Shown: positions 53,056 to 62,250, counted from the stretch's first letter. The stretch is 64,000 nucleotides of DNA from Tardiphaga robiniae (GCF_001618955.1 NZ_LVYV01000012.1:434001-498000), one strand, 5' to 3'. Notes: generated from the letters alone by a model not told the origin. A program made the numbers and translations.

Positions 53056-53082
53056 TGTCGGTCTGCCAAAAGCTCATTCGTC
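53056..53082 (+). promoter_or_regulatory. ECF42-type promoter of the YCII-YCII unit
   Basis: Seen: TGTCGG (53056-53061), 17 bases, CGTC (53079-53082), 71 bp before the first YCII gene. Fourth copy with identical spacing. Confidence 0.75.
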
Positions 53083-53152
53083 ATTCTGGCAGAGCTGGGT
53101 TGTGGCGGGCAATGAATCCCAGTCCGGTCGATGACGTAAACGGGAGAGACAA

Positions 53153-53569
53153 ATGCGTTTCATGGTGATTGTGCATGCGAACAAGGACACCGAAGCCGGC
53201 GTGATGCCGACGACGGAACGGCTGACCGCGATGGGCAAGTTCAATGAGGAGATGTGCAATGCCGGCGTGATGCAGGCCGGCGAGGGGCTGCATCCAACAT
53301 CGAAAGGCGCGCGGATCACCTTTACCGGCAGTGAGCCGACGGTGAAGCAAGGGCCGTTCGATGTGACGCGCGATCTGATAGCGGGCTTCTGGCTGATCGA
53401 CGTCGCCTCGAAGGACGAGGCGATCGCGTGGATGAAGCGCGCGCCATTTGCGGCCGGCGACGAGATCGAGATCCGTCAGGTGTTTGCGGCCGAGGATTTC
53501 GGCGACGCCCTCACACCCGAATTGCGCGAGAAGGAAGAGCACCTGCGCGCGCAAGCCGCCAAGAAATAA
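53153..53569 (+). CDS. YCII/DGPF-family protein (2)
   Basis: 138 aa. Seen: MRFMVIVHANKDTEAGVMPT, a QGPF variant of the DGPF motif (VKQGPFDVTRDLIAGFWLID), then EIEIRQVFAAEDFGDALTPE and a Lys-rich end. Same family as the sigma-linked YCII gene at 41594. Preceded by an ECF42-type motif and followed by another YCII gene 27 bp later. Substrate or role unknown. Confidence 0.87.
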   Translation: MRFMVIVHANKDTEAGVMPTTERLTAMGKFNEEMCNAGVMQAGEGLHPTSKGARITFTGSEPTVKQGPFDVTRDLIAGFWLIDVASKDEAIAWMKRAPFAAGDEIEIRQVFAAEDFGDALTPELREKEEHLRAQAAKK

Positions 53570-53596
53570 GCCACGAGATCAACGAGGATAGTGACC

Positions 53597-54022
53597 ATGC
53601 GATTCATGATGCTGATGATTCCCGGCGGCTATGAGACTGCGGCGCCGGGTACCGTGCCGGAGGATGTCGACCGCGTCGCGTCGATGATGGCCTACAACAA
53701 GGCGCTACTGGATGCCGGCGTGCTGATCACTTGCGACGGACTGCACCCGCCATCGATGGGCGCGCGGGTGTCCTTTCCATCCGGCAAGCCGGTGGTGACC
53801 GACGGGCCGTTCGCGGAATCCAAGGAAGTGCTCGGCGGCTACTGGATGATCGACGTCGCCTCGCGCGATGAGGCCATCACCTGGGCCAGTCGCTGCCCGG
53901 CGACGCCCAACGAAGTGATCGAGATCCGCCAGGTGCAGGAAATGGCTGATTATCCGGAGGACGTGCAGGCCGTCGCCTCGGGATTCGAGGAGATGCAGAC
54001 CACCGCGAAGCGGCTCGGCTGA
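53597..54022 (+). CDS. YCII/DGPF-family protein (3)
   Basis: 141 aa from ATG 53597; an in-frame GTG two codons earlier is possible. Seen: MRFMMLMIPGGYETAAPGTV, the canonical motif VVTDGPFAESKEVLGGYWMI and EVIEIRQVQEMADYPEDVQA. Paralog of the preceding gene, with which it shares a transcript. The three YCII genes in this window all appear tied to the single ECF42 factor. Confidence 0.87.
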   Translation: MRFMMLMIPGGYETAAPGTVPEDVDRVASMMAYNKALLDAGVLITCDGLHPPSMGARVSFPSGKPVVTDGPFAESKEVLGGYWMIDVASRDEAITWASRCPATPNEVIEIRQVQEMADYPEDVQAVASGFEEMQTTAKRLG

Positions 54023-54131
54023 GGCAAAATCACTGTGACGGGCATGAAACGGTCGTGTCGAAACACGGCCGCATGCCTGCCGCAGGATTTCCGCATGCGG
54101 CGGGCGTTGATTTGTTGAGGGAATTTGCGCC

Positions 54132-54158
54132 GGTCACACCGTTTTGGTGTGACCTTTT
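54132..54158 (+). terminator. Hairpin with T-tract after the YCII pair
   Basis: Seen: GGTCACACC-GTTTT-GGTGTGACC, a perfect 9-5-9 stem-loop, followed by TTTT. It fits a Rho-independent terminator for the YCII-YCII unit. Because it also sits 28 bp before a TetR gene, an operator role is the alternative. Confidence 0.55.
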
Positions 54159-54185
54159 GGCCCGGCTCATGTTAAAGCCATTCAC

Positions 54186-54890
54186 ATGAGCTGGCGCAAA
54201 GACAGCCGCGGCGAGCGCGGTTATCACCACGGAAATCTGAAAGAGGCCCTGCTGCAGGCGGCGCTGGGGCTGATTGCGGAGAAGGGGCCTGCGGGCTTCA
54301 CCTTCGCCGATGCCGCGCGCACGGCTGGCGTCAGCGCGGCCGCGCCCTATCGCCATTTCCGCGATCGCGACGACCTCCTCGCCAGCATCGCGCAGCGTGG
54401 CTTCGAGCAGTTCGAGCTGGTGCTGACGGCGGCGTGGGACGATGGCCGGCCGAATACGGTCACGGCCTTCGAGCGGATCGGCAAGGCGTATCTCGCTTTC
54501 GCCCGCACTGAACCGGCCTTCTATTCGGCGATGTTCGAATCTGGAATCCCCGTAGATTCCAGTCCTGAACTGGCCGCGGCGGGAGAACGTGCCTTCGGTG
54601 TGATCCGTGCGGCGGCAGAACGTTTGGCCGCCTTAACGCCGCCCGGTGTGACGCGTCCGCCGGCGATGATGATGGCGCTGCATATCTGGTCGCTGGCGCA
54701 CGGCGTGGCCTCCCTGTTCGGCCGCGGCGATGCCGCGCGGCGCAAGCTGCCGATGTCGCCGGAAGATCTGCTCGAAGCCGGCGCGCTGATTTATTTGCGC
54801 GGACTGGGCTTTCCAACCGACCAAAACGTCCACAAGTCCGACACAACTACAGCGCCCAAATCGGGTCCTTGGGGAACCGCCCCAAAATAA
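54186..54890 (+). CDS. TetR-family regulator with WHG-type C-terminal domain
   Basis: 234 aa. Seen: GYHHGNLKEALLQAALGLIA, the HTH FTFADAARTAGVSAAAPYRH, then a TetR_C_13/WHG domain (SLAHGVASLFGRGDAARR). Known: this subgroup often pairs with DUF2852 in Bradyrhizobium relatives. A perfect palindrome at 54944-54962 just after this gene, in front of the DUF2852 gene, is a plausible target. Ligand unknown. Confidence 0.85.
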   Translation: MSWRKDSRGERGYHHGNLKEALLQAALGLIAEKGPAGFTFADAARTAGVSAAAPYRHFRDRDDLLASIAQRGFEQFELVLTAAWDDGRPNTVTAFERIGKAYLAFARTEPAFYSAMFESGIPVDSSPELAAAGERAFGVIRAAAERLAALTPPGVTRPPAMMMALHIWSLAHGVASLFGRGDAARRKLPMSPEDLLEAGALIYLRGLGFPTDQNVHKSDTTTAPKSGPWGTAPK

Positions 54891-54916
54891 TTCGCGGCGC
54901 TCCCCTTGCGGTCGTC

Positions 54917-54962
54917 TTGACAAAATCCGGCCGTGAGCTACGTATGTAAATGTTATTTACAT
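54917..54962 (+). promoter_or_regulatory. Promoter and palindromic operator before DUF2852
   Basis: Seen: TTGACA (54917-54922), a TACGTA-like -10 sixteen bases later (54939-54944), and a perfect 8-3-8 palindrome ATGTAAAT-GTT-ATTTACAT at 54944-54962 overlapping the -10 edge. The upstream TetR regulator is the likeliest ligand. Confidence 0.65.
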
Positions 54963-54997
54963 TCACAAGCGGCATGGTGCCGCTGATGGAGAGGAAA

Positions 54998-55477
54998 ATG
55001 GCCAACGCTGCAGATTACAATCGATGGGGTCCGCCCGCCGATGATCGGGTGTCCTACCAGATGCGCTCACCATGGCACATCATACTGATCGTGCTCGGTT
55101 TTATCGTCTGGTGGCCGGTTGGCCTCGCACTTCTCTTTTTCACACTCGGGAGCAGAAAAATGGGTTGTTGGGATCGTAACGGCCGTTTTGAGAACAAGAT
55201 GGAGCGGATGCAGTACAAGATGGAGCGCATGCGCAACCGCATGGAGCGCTCAGGCTTCGGATCGGGCTTCGGCTTCGGCCCGCCGACCTCCGGCAACCGC
55301 GCCTTCGACGAATATCGCGTCGAAACCCTGCGCCGCCTTGAGGAGGAACAGCACGAATTCAAGAACTTCCTCGATCGCCTGCGTCACGCCAAGGACAAGG
55401 AAGAGTTCGACCAGTTCATGGCGCAGCACCGCCCAAAGCCGACTCCGCCATCGGATAACAATCAGCCGCAGGGCTAA
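54998..55477 (+). CDS. DUF2852 membrane protein
   Basis: 159 aa from ATG 54998, with GAGAGGAAA just upstream; the frame starting at 54950 overlaps the operator. Seen: one strong membrane segment (HIILIVLGFIVWWPVGLALL), then a Met/Arg-rich charged helix, and RRLEEEQHEFKNFLDRLRHA, probable coiled coil. Known: DUF2852 is an alphaproteobacterial family without assigned function. A Rho-independent terminator follows it. Confidence 0.85.
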   Translation: MANAADYNRWGPPADDRVSYQMRSPWHIILIVLGFIVWWPVGLALLFFTLGSRKMGCWDRNGRFENKMERMQYKMERMRNRMERSGFGSGFGFGPPTSGNRAFDEYRVETLRRLEEEQHEFKNFLDRLRHAKDKEEFDQFMAQHRPKPTPPSDNNQPQG

Positions 55478-55864
55478 CAGCCCGGAACTAATTGGCGTCA
55501 GGCGTAGCGCCCCCTTCGCCCGATGCCGACATCGCCGCCCGTCTGATCATTCAGGCGGGCGGTTTTGCTTTGTCACGGGCCCTTCACGAACAAGCGAATA
55601 CCGCTTCATTTCTCGGCCAAAACACGCTTTGGTAACTCCGCATTAACCATGACTGGCGTCTGGTAAAAGCCGCAGAAACGCGTGCAAGCCCTTGTTTTGA
55701 CATGTTGGCAGGGAATTTAGGGCTCGGCTTCGGACAAGCCCTCCATGCGACACAACAAGAACATTGCACTGGCGTTCCGCGCCGCGCGCGATGCGTGGCC
55801 GCGGCACCAGCGATGAGCAAGTCGCTGGCAAATTGAGGATTTTTGCGTTGAGAGGATACCGTTC
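55478..55864. other. 387-bp gap between DUF2852 and tolQ
   Basis: Contains the terminator at 55535-55570 and the presumed tol promoter region. A near-consensus CtrA-type site, GTAA-N7-TTAAC, lies at 55632-55647. No further gene is seen. Confidence 0.6.
55535..55570 (+). terminator. Rho-independent terminator after DUF2852
   Basis: Seen: CCGCCCG (55535-55541) pairs with CGGGCGG (55556-55562), with a further CTGA/TCAG pair inside, followed by TTTTGCTTT. Strong GC stem and T-tract. Confidence 0.85.
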
Positions 55865-56578
55865 ATGAATCCGGCCGATGTCGCGCAGTCAGCCCTGCCG
55901 CTGGCTTCATCCGACGTTTCGCTGATCGCGCTGTTCCTGCAGGCCCACTGGATCGTGAAAGCGGTCATGCTGGGACTGCTGGGCTGTTCGGTGTGGGTCT
56001 GGGCGATCGCGATCGACAAGATGTTCCTGTATTCGCGCACACGGCGCGCCATGGACCGGTTCGAGCAGGCGTTCTGGTCCGGCGAGTCCATCGAGGATCT
56101 GTACCGCGCGCTGTCCGCCAAACCGACGCAGTCGATGGCGGCGTGTTTCGTCGCGGCGATGCGCGAGTGGAAGCGGTCTTTCGAAAGCCAGGCGCGCTCC
56201 TTCACCGGCTTGCAGATGCGCATCGACAAGGTGATGAACGTCTCCATCGCCCGTGAGGTCGAGCGCCTCGAGCGCCGGCTTCTGGTGCTGGCGACGGTCG
56301 GTTCGGCCGGTCCTTTCGTCGGCCTGTTCGGCACCGTCTGGGGCATCATGTCGAGCTTCCAGGCGATTGCCGCCTCGAAGAACACGTCGCTCGCCGTGGT
56401 CGCACCTGGTATCGCCGAAGCGCTGTTCGCCACGGCCATCGGCCTTATCGCCGCCATCCCGGCGACTATTTTCTACAACAAATTCACGTCAGAAGTGAAC
56501 AAACAGGCCCAGCGCCTGGAGGGGTTTGCCGACGAGTTTTCAGCGATCCTGTCGCGCCAGATCGACGAGCGCGTCTGA
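55865..56578 (+). CDS. tolQ: Tol-Pal system inner-membrane protein TolQ
   Basis: 237 aa. Seen: three membrane segments (AVMLGLLGCSVWVWAIAIDK; LLVLATVGSAGPFVGLFGTV; EALFATAIGLIAAIPATIFY) and the MotA/TolQ/ExbB signature. Known: TolQ and TolR form the proton-driven stator of the Tol-Pal motor that pulls the outer membrane inward at division. First gene of tolQRAB; 37 bp before tolR. Confidence 0.95.
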   Translation: MNPADVAQSALPLASSDVSLIALFLQAHWIVKAVMLGLLGCSVWVWAIAIDKMFLYSRTRRAMDRFEQAFWSGESIEDLYRALSAKPTQSMAACFVAAMREWKRSFESQARSFTGLQMRIDKVMNVSIAREVERLERRLLVLATVGSAGPFVGLFGTVWGIMSSFQAIAASKNTSLAVVAPGIAEALFATAIGLIAAIPATIFYNKFTSEVNKQAQRLEGFADEFSAILSRQIDERV

Positions 56579-56615
56579 TGGGTGACGAATTGAACCTTGA
56601 AGTGAGCACCCTCTC

Positions 56616-57089
56616 ATGGGGATGAATGTGGGCTCGGGCGGTGGTGGCGGAAGTCGGCGCGGGCGCCGGCGCGCTGCCGTCATGGCCGAGATCAACGTCA
56701 CCCCGATGGTCGACGTCATGCTGGTGTTGATGATCATCTTCATGGTGTCGGCGCCGCTGATGACCTCGACCATCGATATCGACCTGCCGATCGCGAGCGG
56801 CGGCAAGTCGATATCGCAGAATGCTCCGCCGCTCACCGTGTCGGTGAAGCGCACCGGCGGTGGCTGTAATTCGGCGGTCGAAATGTATGTCGGCGACGCC
56901 CTGGTGCCGGTGAGTGAGCTCGACGCCAAGATCAAGGCGATCCGAGCGACGCGTTCGGAGACAGACAACACCGTGTTTCTCCGTGGTGACAAGGACGTCT
57001 GTTACACGGACATGATGAAATTGCTCGGCACCGTTCGCTCTGCCGGATTCAAGGCCAATATCGTGATCCTGCCGGAGCAGGGGACGTAA
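56616..57089 (+). CDS. tolR: Tol-Pal system protein TolR
   Basis: 157 aa. Seen: Gly/Arg-rich N-terminus, the motif AEINVTPMVDVMLVLMIIFM with the conserved membrane Asp, and a periplasmic ExbD-like domain. The proton path of the TolQR motor runs through this Asp. Five bases before tolA. Two Cys residues in the periplasmic domain (GGCNSA, DVCYTD) could form a disulfide. Confidence 0.95.
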   Translation: MGMNVGSGGGGGSRRGRRRAAVMAEINVTPMVDVMLVLMIIFMVSAPLMTSTIDIDLPIASGGKSISQNAPPLTVSVKRTGGGCNSAVEMYVGDALVPVSELDAKIKAIRATRSETDNTVFLRGDKDVCYTDMMKLLGTVRSAGFKANIVILPEQGT

Positions 57090-57093
57090 GCTC

Positions 57094-58173
57094 GTGGAAC
57101 AGCCGGTTGATCTGGGCAGGAGCAAGATTGGAAATCTGATCGTGAAGGTCGACAAGACACTCATCGCATCGGTAGCCCTGCACGTCATCGTGATAGGGTG
57201 GGGACTTCTCACGTTCTCTTCCAAGGCATTGGAAGTGATGCCGGAGGATTCCGTCGGGGTCGACATCAGCGTCGAAAGCCAGTCCATGGTCGGTCAAAAG
57301 ACCGGCAAGAAGGAAAATCCGAAGCCGAAGGTGGAGAAGGTCGCCGAGGCCAAGCCGCCGGTCGAGGATACCGTCGGCAAGATCGACGACAAGAAGCCGC
57401 CGGTGATCACCGAGACGGCGCCGAAGGAACAGCCGAAGACTGACGAGAAAGCGGCGGCCGAAGCAGCGAAGGCAGAGGCTGCGGCAAAAGCCGAGGCTGC
57501 AGCGAAAGCCGCGGCCGATGCCAAGGCAAAGGCAGAAGCCAAAGCGGCGGCGGTGGCCGACGCCAAGGCAGAGGCTGAAGCGAAGGCCGAGGCTGACGCC
57601 AAGGCGCAAACAGAAGCCAAGGCGAAGGCCGAAGCGCAAGCCAAGGCTAAAGCAGAAGCCAAAGCGAAGGTTGAGGCCAAAGCCAAGGCTGACGCCGACG
57701 CGAAAGCCAAGGCCGAAGCACAGGCCAAGGCAGCAGAGGCCAAGAAGGCCGAGCGCGTGTTCGATCAGTCGAAGATCGCGGCGCTGATCGACAAGCGGGA
57801 TCCAACCCGGAATTCGGTGACGGGGTCCGACCTCAATCCGAACGAGGCTCTGGGTTTGGCGAAAGGCAATGCGAGCAACAACGTCGCCACCTGGGGCGCA
57901 ATGTTCAAGTCGCAGGTCGAGCGCTGCTGGAAGAAGCCCTATGGCGGCATCGAAGCGCAGATGACCGAGTCGATTTTCAGCGTCAAGCTGAGGCGTGACG
58001 GGTCGTTGGAAACGACGCCGGTTGCCATCAGCAATCCATCGACGCCGTATTTCCGCGTCTATCAGGAGAGCGCACTGCGTGCGATCATCGAATGCGCGCC
58101 GTATAAACTGCCTACGGCGTTTTTTGACGAGTGGAAGTTTTTCGAACCCGTTTTCACCGAACGACGGTCATGA
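57094..58173 (+). CDS. tolA: Tol-Pal system protein TolA
   Basis: 359 aa, GTG start. Seen: one N-terminal membrane anchor ([20 protein letters not shown], with the SxxxH motif that contacts TolQR), a long Lys/Ala/Glu-rich helical domain (about 75-225) made of AKAEA-type repeats, and a C-terminal TolA domain with [17 protein letters not shown] and [15 protein letters not shown]. Spans the periplasm to touch Pal and TolB. The repeat tract is prone to slippage but the frame is intact. Confidence 0.93.
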   Translation: MEQPVDLGRSKIGNLIVKVDKTLIASVALHVIVIGWGLLTFSSKALEVMPEDSVGVDISVESQSMVGQKTGKKENPKPKVEKVAEAKPPVEDTVGKIDDKKPPVITETAPKEQPKTDEKAAAEAAKAEAAAKAEAAAKAAADAKAKAEAKAAAVADAKAEAEAKAEADAKAQTEAKAKAEAQAKAKAEAKAKVEAKAKADADAKAKAEAQAKAAEAKKAERVFDQSKIAALIDKRDPTRNSVTGSDLNPNEALGLAKGNASNNVATWGAMFKSQVERCWKKPYGGIEAQMTESIFSVKLRRDGSLETTPVAISNPSTPYFRVYQESALRAIIECAPYKLPTAFFDEWKFFEPVFTERRS

Positions 58174-58222
58174 GCACGTCACTCCTGGTGACGATCACGA
58201 ATACCGAGCAAAGCCCGCAATA

Positions 58223-59575
58223 ATGACCGACAAGAATGGATTGCCCCCGATGTTGTTTCGCCCAAGCCGCCGACAGATCATCACAGGAATGGCGGCGACC
58301 GGTCTGCTGATGGGCACCAGTGCGCGAACCGCCTTCGGGCAGGCGCGCGTGCAGATCACGGAAGGCAATGTCGCGCCGCTGCCCATCGCAATCCCCAATT
58401 TCTCCGCTGGCACTGGCGCGGACAATGAGGTGAGCGTCGGCGTCTCGCAGGTCATCACCAACAATCTCAAGCGCAGCGGTCTGTTCGCGCCGATCGATCC
58501 GGCCGCCTTCGTCGAGAAGGCGATCAATATCGACGCGCCGCCGAACTTCGTGAACTGGAAGACCGTTAATGCGCAGGCGCTGGTCACTGGCCGCATGACC
58601 CGACAGGGCGATGGTCGCCTGAAGGCCGAATTCCGGCTGTGGGACGTCGCCACCGGTCAGCAATTGGCTGGCCAGCAATATTTCACCTCGCCGGAATACT
58701 GGCGTCGTATCGCCCACATCATTTCCGACCAGATCTATGAGCGCCTGACCGGCGAGAAAGGCTATTTCGATAGCCGCGTGGTCTTCGTTGACGAAACCGG
58801 CTCCAAGGAGCGCCGCGTCAAGCGACTGGCGCTGATGGATCAGGACGGCGCCAATGTGCGTTACCTGACGCGCGGGGCGGATCTGGTGCTGACGCCGCGG
58901 TTCTCGCCGTCGACGCAAGAGATCACCTATATGGAATTCGGTCAGGGTGATCCCAAGGTCTATCTCTTCAATATCGAGACAGGCCAGCGCGAGGTCGTCG
59001 GCAACTTTCCGGGCATGTCGTTCTCGCCGCGTTTCTCACCCGATGGCCAGCGCGTCATCATGAGCCTGCAGCAGGGCGGCAATTCCAACCTGTTCGTCAT
59101 GGATCTGCGGTCGAAGTCGACGACGCGCCTGACCGATACGCCGGCGATCGATACCTCGCCGTCATATTCTCCGGATGGCTCGAAGATCTGCTTCGAATCG
59201 GATCGCGGCGGTAAGCCGCAGATCTATACGATGGCGGCAACCGGCGGCGGTGCCCAGCGCATCTCGTTCGGCGAAGGCAGCTATTCGACCCCGGTCTGGT
59301 CGCCGCGCGGCGACTATATCGCCTTTACCAAGCAGGGCGGCGGGCAGTTCTCGATCGGCATCATGAAGCCGGATGGATCCGGCGAGCGGTTGCTGACGTC
59401 GGGCTATCACAACGAAGGTCCGACCTTCGCGCCGAACGGTCGCGTGATCATGTTCTTCCGCGATACGGGCGGGGGCCCGTCCCTGTTTACGGTCGACGTT
59501 TCGGGCCGTAACGAACTCAAGGTTCCGACCCCCGGCTTCGCGTCAGATCCGGCGTGGTCGCCATTGCTATCGTAA
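58223..59575 (+). CDS. tolB: Tol-Pal system periplasmic protein TolB
   Basis: 450 aa from ATG 58223; ATG 58250 is an alternative. Seen: signal region with a twin-arginine-like [16 protein letters not shown], then the TolB N-domain ([20 protein letters not shown]) and a six-blade beta-propeller with repeated [12 protein letters not shown] motifs. Known: TolB binds Pal and is released by TolA. TolB is normally Sec-exported, so the SRR motif is notable. 49 bp after tolA. Pal is not the next gene: two other genes intervene. Confidence 0.93.
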   Translation: MTDKNGLPPMLFRPSRRQIITGMAATGLLMGTSARTAFGQARVQITEGNVAPLPIAIPNFSAGTGADNEVSVGVSQVITNNLKRSGLFAPIDPAAFVEKAINIDAPPNFVNWKTVNAQALVTGRMTRQGDGRLKAEFRLWDVATGQQLAGQQYFTSPEYWRRIAHIISDQIYERLTGEKGYFDSRVVFVDETGSKERRVKRLALMDQDGANVRYLTRGADLVLTPRFSPSTQEITYMEFGQGDPKVYLFNIETGQREVVGNFPGMSFSPRFSPDGQRVIMSLQQGGNSNLFVMDLRSKSTTRLTDTPAIDTSPSYSPDGSKICFESDRGGKPQIYTMAATGGGAQRISFGEGSYSTPVWSPRGDYIAFTKQGGGQFSIGIMKPDGSGERLLTSGYHNEGPTFAPNGRVIMFFRDTGGGPSLFTVDVSGRNELKVPTPGFASDPAWSPLLS

Positions 59576-59731
59576 ACAAATGATTGGCGGCGGCGGGCGG
59601 ATTACCGGCTATTCCCGGCAAACTTTGCCCACCGCACTGAAATCGCGAGCAGATTTGCTGTTTATGCGAATGCGTAAACAGTTCGCTAACGATGTTCCCT
59701 CAGAAAGACTTCATCAGGACCCGGTACCAAT

Positions 59732-62089
59732 GTGCGCCTGAACAGGACGCATTTACGCCCGATGCAGCTCGCCGATCACAACCGGACGAATAGCAAATCG
59801 ATGTCGCCGTCGATCTACACGGCGCTCGTCGATTCATTGTTCGAGAACCCGATTCCGATGCTGGCCGGTGCGGTCTGTGCCGGGACCGGCGCAGTCATGA
59901 CTGCGGTGAAGACCGGCAATCCTTTGCTGTGGCCATGCGCGGCCCTGATCATCGTTATCGGCGCTTTGCGGGCCCTTCAGCTTAGCCGCTATGAAAAGCG
60001 CGAGACCGCGCTGACGCCTGACGAGGCGATCCGCTGGGAATTCAATTACATGGTTGGCGGCTCGCTCTATGCAGCCGCGTTGGGCCTGTGGTGTTGGGTC
60101 GTTCTGCTCGGCAGTGATGATCCGGTCGCGCATATGCTTGGTACGGCAGTGACCGTCGCTTATATCGCGGCCGGTGCCGGCCGAACCTATGGCCGTCCGA
60201 AGATCGCGCAGCTGCAGGTGCTGCTGGCGTGCGGTCCGATGGCGCTGGCACTGATTATCCACGGTGACTTCTACTATATCGGCTTTGCGTTTCTGAACGT
60301 CCTGTTCTTTGTCGGCCTGCGCCGGATCACGCTTCGTCTGCATGACGTCTACGTCAAGGCGCTGCTGGCCACCGAGCGGGTCGGCTCCATCGCCGGCCAG
60401 TTCGATACGGCGCTGAACAACATGCCCAACGGCCTGTGCATGTTCGGCGCCGATGGTCGGTTGGCGGTGCTCAACAATCGCTTCACCGCAATGATGGAGA
60501 TTTCAGAGGATCTCGTGCAGCGCGGCGTGACTGCTCGCGAAGTCGTCTCGCTCTGCGTCAACGCGGGGACAGTGTCATCGGTCAGCGCGATGACCATCAT
60601 CACCGAGATTGAAAGCTCGAAGGCAGCCGAAATCACGACCCTTGATCATGCCCACGAGAGCGAACGCGCATTGTCGTGGAAGTTTCAGCCGATGGTCGGC
60701 GGCGGCACGGTCGTTCTGCTTGAAGACATTACCGAGCGCCGCAATTCCGAAGCGCGTATCAGCCACATGGCGCGTTTCGACGAATTGACGGGGTTGCCGA
60801 ACCGGGTCAGTTTCCGGAACGAAATCGGCCGCATGCTGAAGAGCTCGGACCAATCCACGCTGTCGGCCCTGCTGTTCGTCGATCTCGATCAGTTCAAGCA
60901 GGTCAACGATACGCTTGGTCATCCATGCGGTGATCAGCTGTTGTGCATGGTCGCCGACCGGCTGCGCGAAATGTTGCGCGCGGATGACTTCGTGGCTCGT
61001 TTTGGCGGTGACGAATTTGTCGTATTCCAACGTGCCATCAAGACAAATCATGATGCAGCCGATCTGGCGCGTCGCATCGTCGAACGGCTCAGTGAGCGCT
61101 ACGAGGTCGACAATCATCAGGTCGAGATCGGCGCCAGCGTCGGCATCGCCTTGACGGAACCCGATGTCAGCGCTGACAACCTTTTGAAGAACGCCGATAT
61201 GGCGTTGTATCGTGCGAAGGCCTCCGGCCGTGGCACCTTCTGCTTCTTCCGCGACGAGATGGCCCAGACGGTCGAGGCGCGCCGCGTGCTCGAACTGGAT
61301 CTGCGCCAGGCGCTCGCCAATGAAGAATTCGAGATTTACTACCAGCCGCTGGTCAATCTGAAGTCGGGACGCATCTCGACCTGCGAAGCGCTGCTGCGCT
61401 GGAATCATCCTGTCCGCGGCACTGTTTCGCCGGTCGATATCATTCCCGTCGCAGAAGACATGGGCCTGATCGTCGATCTTGGCCGCTGGATTTTGCGCAA
61501 GGCCTGTATCGAATGCATGAAGTGGCCGGACGCGGTCAGCGTCGCCGTCAACTTCTCGTCGCAGCAGTTTCATCAGCGCGATGTGTTGAGCGAGGTACGC
61601 TACGCCCTCGATGTGTCCGGGCTGCCGGCGCGTCGTCTCGAGATCGAGATCACCGAATCGTCGCTGCTGCGTAATACGCAGTGGACCCACGATGCCCTCG
61701 CGCAGCTTCACGCGGCAGGTTGCCGGATTTCGCTCGACGATTTCGGTACCGGCTATTCGAGCCTGAGCTATCTGCACAATTTCCCGCTGCAGAAGGTGAA
61801 GATCGATCGCTCATTCCTCGAAGGGATCGATACGGACCGTCCGTTGACGCTGCTGCGCGGCGTCGCGCGCCTCAGTGCCGATCTGGGAATGACGGTTGTC
61901 GTCGAAGGCATCGAGACCAATGAGCAGCTCGAGCTGATCAGTGCCGACGGCACGATTAGCGAGGCCCAGGGTTATTTGTTCAGCCGCCCGGTGCCTGCGA
62001 CCCGGATCAGGCAGCTCCTGGACGCGTCCCACGGACGTCGCGTGATCGAGCCCGGCGCCAATGTCGAGGCCACGCGCGCGCCGGCCTGA
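59732..62089 (+). CDS. GGDEF-EAL membrane protein (c-di-GMP turnover)
   Basis: 785 aa, GTG start (ATG 59762 possible). Seen: five or six membrane segments in the first 210 residues, PAS-like domain (FDTALNNMPNGLCMFGADGR), GGDEF domain with intact GGDEF (about 424) and an RxxD site (RADD) five residues before it, then EAL domain with CEALLRW, EITESSLL, DDFGTGYSSLSYL, KIDRSFLEGID and EGIET. Both active sites look complete, so synthesis and hydrolysis are both possible. Lies between tolB and pal. Confidence 0.93.
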   Translation: MRLNRTHLRPMQLADHNRTNSKSMSPSIYTALVDSLFENPIPMLAGAVCAGTGAVMTAVKTGNPLLWPCAALIIVIGALRALQLSRYEKRETALTPDEAIRWEFNYMVGGSLYAAALGLWCWVVLLGSDDPVAHMLGTAVTVAYIAAGAGRTYGRPKIAQLQVLLACGPMALALIIHGDFYYIGFAFLNVLFFVGLRRITLRLHDVYVKALLATERVGSIAGQFDTALNNMPNGLCMFGADGRLAVLNNRFTAMMEISEDLVQRGVTAREVVSLCVNAGTVSSVSAMTIITEIESSKAAEITTLDHAHESERALSWKFQPMVGGGTVVLLEDITERRNSEARISHMARFDELTGLPNRVSFRNEIGRMLKSSDQSTLSALLFVDLDQFKQVNDTLGHPCGDQLLCMVADRLREMLRADDFVARFGGDEFVVFQRAIKTNHDAADLARRIVERLSERYEVDNHQVEIGASVGIALTEPDVSADNLLKNADMALYRAKASGRGTFCFFRDEMAQTVEARRVLELDLRQALANEEFEIYYQPLVNLKSGRISTCEALLRWNHPVRGTVSPVDIIPVAEDMGLIVDLGRWILRKACIECMKWPDAVSVAVNFSSQQFHQRDVLSEVRYALDVSGLPARRLEIEITESSLLRNTQWTHDALAQLHAAGCRISLDDFGTGYSSLSYLHNFPLQKVKIDRSFLEGIDTDRPLTLLRGVARLSADLGMTVVVEGIETNEQLELISADGTISEAQGYLFSRPVPATRIRQLLDASHGRRVIEPGANVEATRAPA

Positions 62090-62189
62090 CCAGCCGCGGG
62101 CCACACTCTCGAATTTCCATTTCCATTCGTTTCGCGCGCCGAATAGGCCAAAAGGGTTAACCACATTGTGGCAGAACCTTTGACAACTT

Positions 62190-62205
62190 TTAAGAAAGCT
62201 TTAAC
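62190..62205 (+). promoter_or_regulatory. CtrA-type box
   Basis: Seen: TTAA-GAAAGCT-TTAAC, an exact match to the TTAA-N7-TTAAC consensus of the alphaproteobacterial cell-cycle regulator CtrA, 45 bp before the FeeM-like gene. A TTGACA lies immediately upstream (62180-62185), so the box would sit within the core promoter. Binding is inferred. Confidence 0.65.
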
Positions 62206-62250
62206 CTTTCCTTACTCGCGTAGTCATGGCGTTGGTGCGTAGGAGACGGA

